Part shown: positions 62,878 to 64,000 of the stretch, one piece after another
Position numbering within the stretch: the stretch's first letter is position 1
Layout: every line of letters starts with the position of its first letter
Source: Promethearchaeota archaeon
GTDB lineage: Archaea; Asgardarchaeota; Lokiarchaeia; Sigyniarchaeales; SOKP01
Direction: 5' to 3'
Length of the DNA: 64,000 nucleotides
Assembly: GCA_030603385.1 (NCBI GenBank)
Contig: JAUVXW010000004.1
Location: forward strand, 62,001-126,000
Notes under the pieces: generated by a model
The model's database searches: none
Seen by the model: the letters and a program-made list of their open reading frames with translations, nothing else
Told to the model about the DNA's origin: nothing
Translations under genes and position numbers: made by a program

Positions 62878-64000
62878 ATGGGAAAATTTGATTTTCGACC
62901 TAAAGGTGTTATGCCTGCTATGGTAACGCCGTTTAATAAGGATGAATCTATAAATGAAGAGAATTTAAGAAATTTAGTAAATTTTCTTATCGAACAAGGT
63001 GTAACTGGTCTTGTTCCAGTTGGTACTACTGGAGAATTTGTTAATATGACATTCAAGGAGCGTTTAAAAGTTATTGAAATTGTTGTGGATGAAGTAAATG
63101 GCAGAGTTCCAGTGATTGCTGGGACTGGGGAAACAGGTACAAAATTAGTTGTTGATGCTACTAATGCTGCCACTAACATTGGTGCTGATGCAGTATTAAT
63201 AGTCACACCTTATTATTTAAAACCTAAAGCAAAAGGATTATATGATCATTATTATACTATTACGGAAAAAACAGATATTCCAATAGTTTTATACAACATC
63301 CCCCCTTGTACTGGAGTGGAATTGCCATGGACCGTTGTTGAAGATTTAGTTGATATTGAAAATATCGTAGCAATAAAAGATTCGAGTGGAGATTACAAAT
63401 ATTTTTCGGCATTATTAGAAAAAGTAAGTGATAAGATCTCAGTTTTGATTGGATGGGATGAAAATGTGTTGGGGGCCTTAGCTGGGGGTGCTGCAGGTTG
63501 TATATTGGGATCAGCTAATATTTTTCCTAAAATATGGATTGAAATATATGATCATGTGAAAAATAATCATTTAGAAGAAGCACAGGTTCTTCAAAAAAAA
63601 GTACAAAAGTTAGCAAGACTATTAATAAATTCTGGTGCATTAGGGGTAAAATCATGTTTAAATATGATGAAAATTCCAGTAGGGACTACACGTAAACCAC
63701 TTGTGCTAGGAGACGCACTCTCTTATGAGATTAAAGACGAGTTACGGGTTGAACTTGAAAAATTAGGTTTTATTAAAAAAACAGAAATCCAATTTGAATT
63801 TGGAGACAAGTCACTTATAAGTCGTTTTTATGCTGTCGGAATTACTCCTCAGAAAATCTCTGATTTCGACTTAAAAGTAGGGGAATCTCTAGTAGGGGAT
63901 CGTGCAGAACTTGCTCATATTGACCTTCTAATCGGTAAAAAAAATGGACCTGTTGGTAATGCCTATGCTCAAGCTTTAACTAATCCAGAAGAAGGACGTG
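62878..64000 (+). CDS. DapA-family aldolase fused to formaldehyde-activating enzyme (Fae), 3' end outside the window
   Basis: 374 residues are visible, with no stop. Residues 1-300 are a DHDPS/NAL-family barrel: VGTTGEF (48-54), Tyr139 in [12 protein letters not shown], Schiff-base Lys167 in AIKDSSGD. The Arg of true DHDPS (after YNVP) is Cys144 here, so lysine synthesis is unlikely. From residue 331, [40 protein letters not shown] is the start of Fae with its conserved His. Fae joins formaldehyde to tetrahydromethanopterin. An aldolase that releases formaldehyde would feed it directly. About 130 more residues are expected. Confidence 0.85.
   Translation, partial: MGKFDFRPKGVMPAMVTPFNKDESINEENLRNLVNFLIEQGVTGLVPVGTTGEFVNMTFKERLKVIEIVVDEVNGRVPVIAGTGETGTKLVVDATNAATNIGADAVLIVTPYYLKPKAKGLYDHYYTITEKTDIPIVLYNIPPCTGVELPWTVVEDLVDIENIVAIKDSSGDYKYFSALLEKVSDKISVLIGWDENVLGALAGGAAGCILGSANIFPKIWIEIYDHVKNNHLEEAQVLQKKVQKLARLLINSGALGVKSCLNMMKIPVGTTRKPLVLGDALSYEIKDELRVELEKLGFIKKTEIQFEFGDKSLISRFYAVGITPQKISDFDLKVGESLVGDRAELAHIDLLIGKKNGPVGNAYAQALTNPEEGR

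Noticed and set aside
1..64000. tRNA, rRNA or CRISPR array
   Set aside because: No GC-rich cloverleaf-like island, rRNA segment or regularly spaced short repeat was found by eye; this is not a computed search.

Overview
The window looks like an AT-rich archaeal chromosome, most probably an Asgard archaeon close to Lokiarchaeia. Sequence signs include a longin-domain protein, a 22-residue-repeat LRR protein, a vWA plus RING-like zinc-finger protein, a histone-fold relic, a DRG-type GTPase, a CDC48-N domain, tetrahydromethanopterin-type C1 genes (Fwd subunits, Fae) and archaeal TATA-like promoters with poly-T stops. The taxonomic call is inference; no rRNA or tRNA gene is visible.

Layout. 0-6 kb: end of a flavodoxin, two HdrD/GlpC-like Fe-S oxidoreductases and two tandem glutamate dehydrogenases. 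6-12.9 kb: zinc microproteins, LRR protein, AlaX, an acyl-CoA synthetase, a hexapeptide-repeat membrane protein and a DRG GTPase split by an in-frame TAA. 13-21 kb: a NosD-like surface protein and three 610-630 residue two-module hexapeptide-repeat membrane proteins. 21-28 kb: an accessory stretch with a perfect 127-bp repeat, a broken CDC48-N domain, a longin protein, a collagen-like surface protein and VapBC. 28-32 kb: a nitrilase-family gene split by TAA, then a three-gene operon holding the same hexapeptide modules as separate genes. 32-37 kb: a seven-blade FG-GAP surface protein with one frameshift, and HEPN/MNT and RelE modules that each end with a copy of the same 51-residue protein. 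37-49 kb: B12-dependent ribonucleotide reductase, tRNA methylthiotransferase, tautomerase, haloalkane dehalogenase, second AlaX, HdrB and FdhD. 49-58 kb: fwdG-F-D-B-C, the vWA-RING protein, 2-oxoacid:ferredoxin oxidoreductase and a PIN antitoxin pair. 58-64 kb: relics (SBBP repeat, korB tail, histone), UDP-sugar dehydrogenase, an unrecognised 428-residue protein and a DapA-family aldolase fused in frame to Fae, cut by the window end.

How they fit. Fwd, HdrB/HdrD-like proteins, 2-oxoacid:ferredoxin oxidoreductase and glutamate dehydrogenases suggest anaerobic, ferredoxin-based metabolism of amino and 2-oxo acids linked to the methanofuran/tetrahydromethanopterin C1 branch. The DapA-Fae fusion would connect a retro-aldol reaction to that branch if its aldolase releases formaldehyde. 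Many hexapeptide-repeat membrane proteins, an FATP-like acyl-CoA synthetase and several anchored surface proteins point to heavy investment in the envelope. At least six genes are interrupted by single-site lesions, so either assembly errors or real decay affect this sequence; two genes also appear to start at AUA or AUU.
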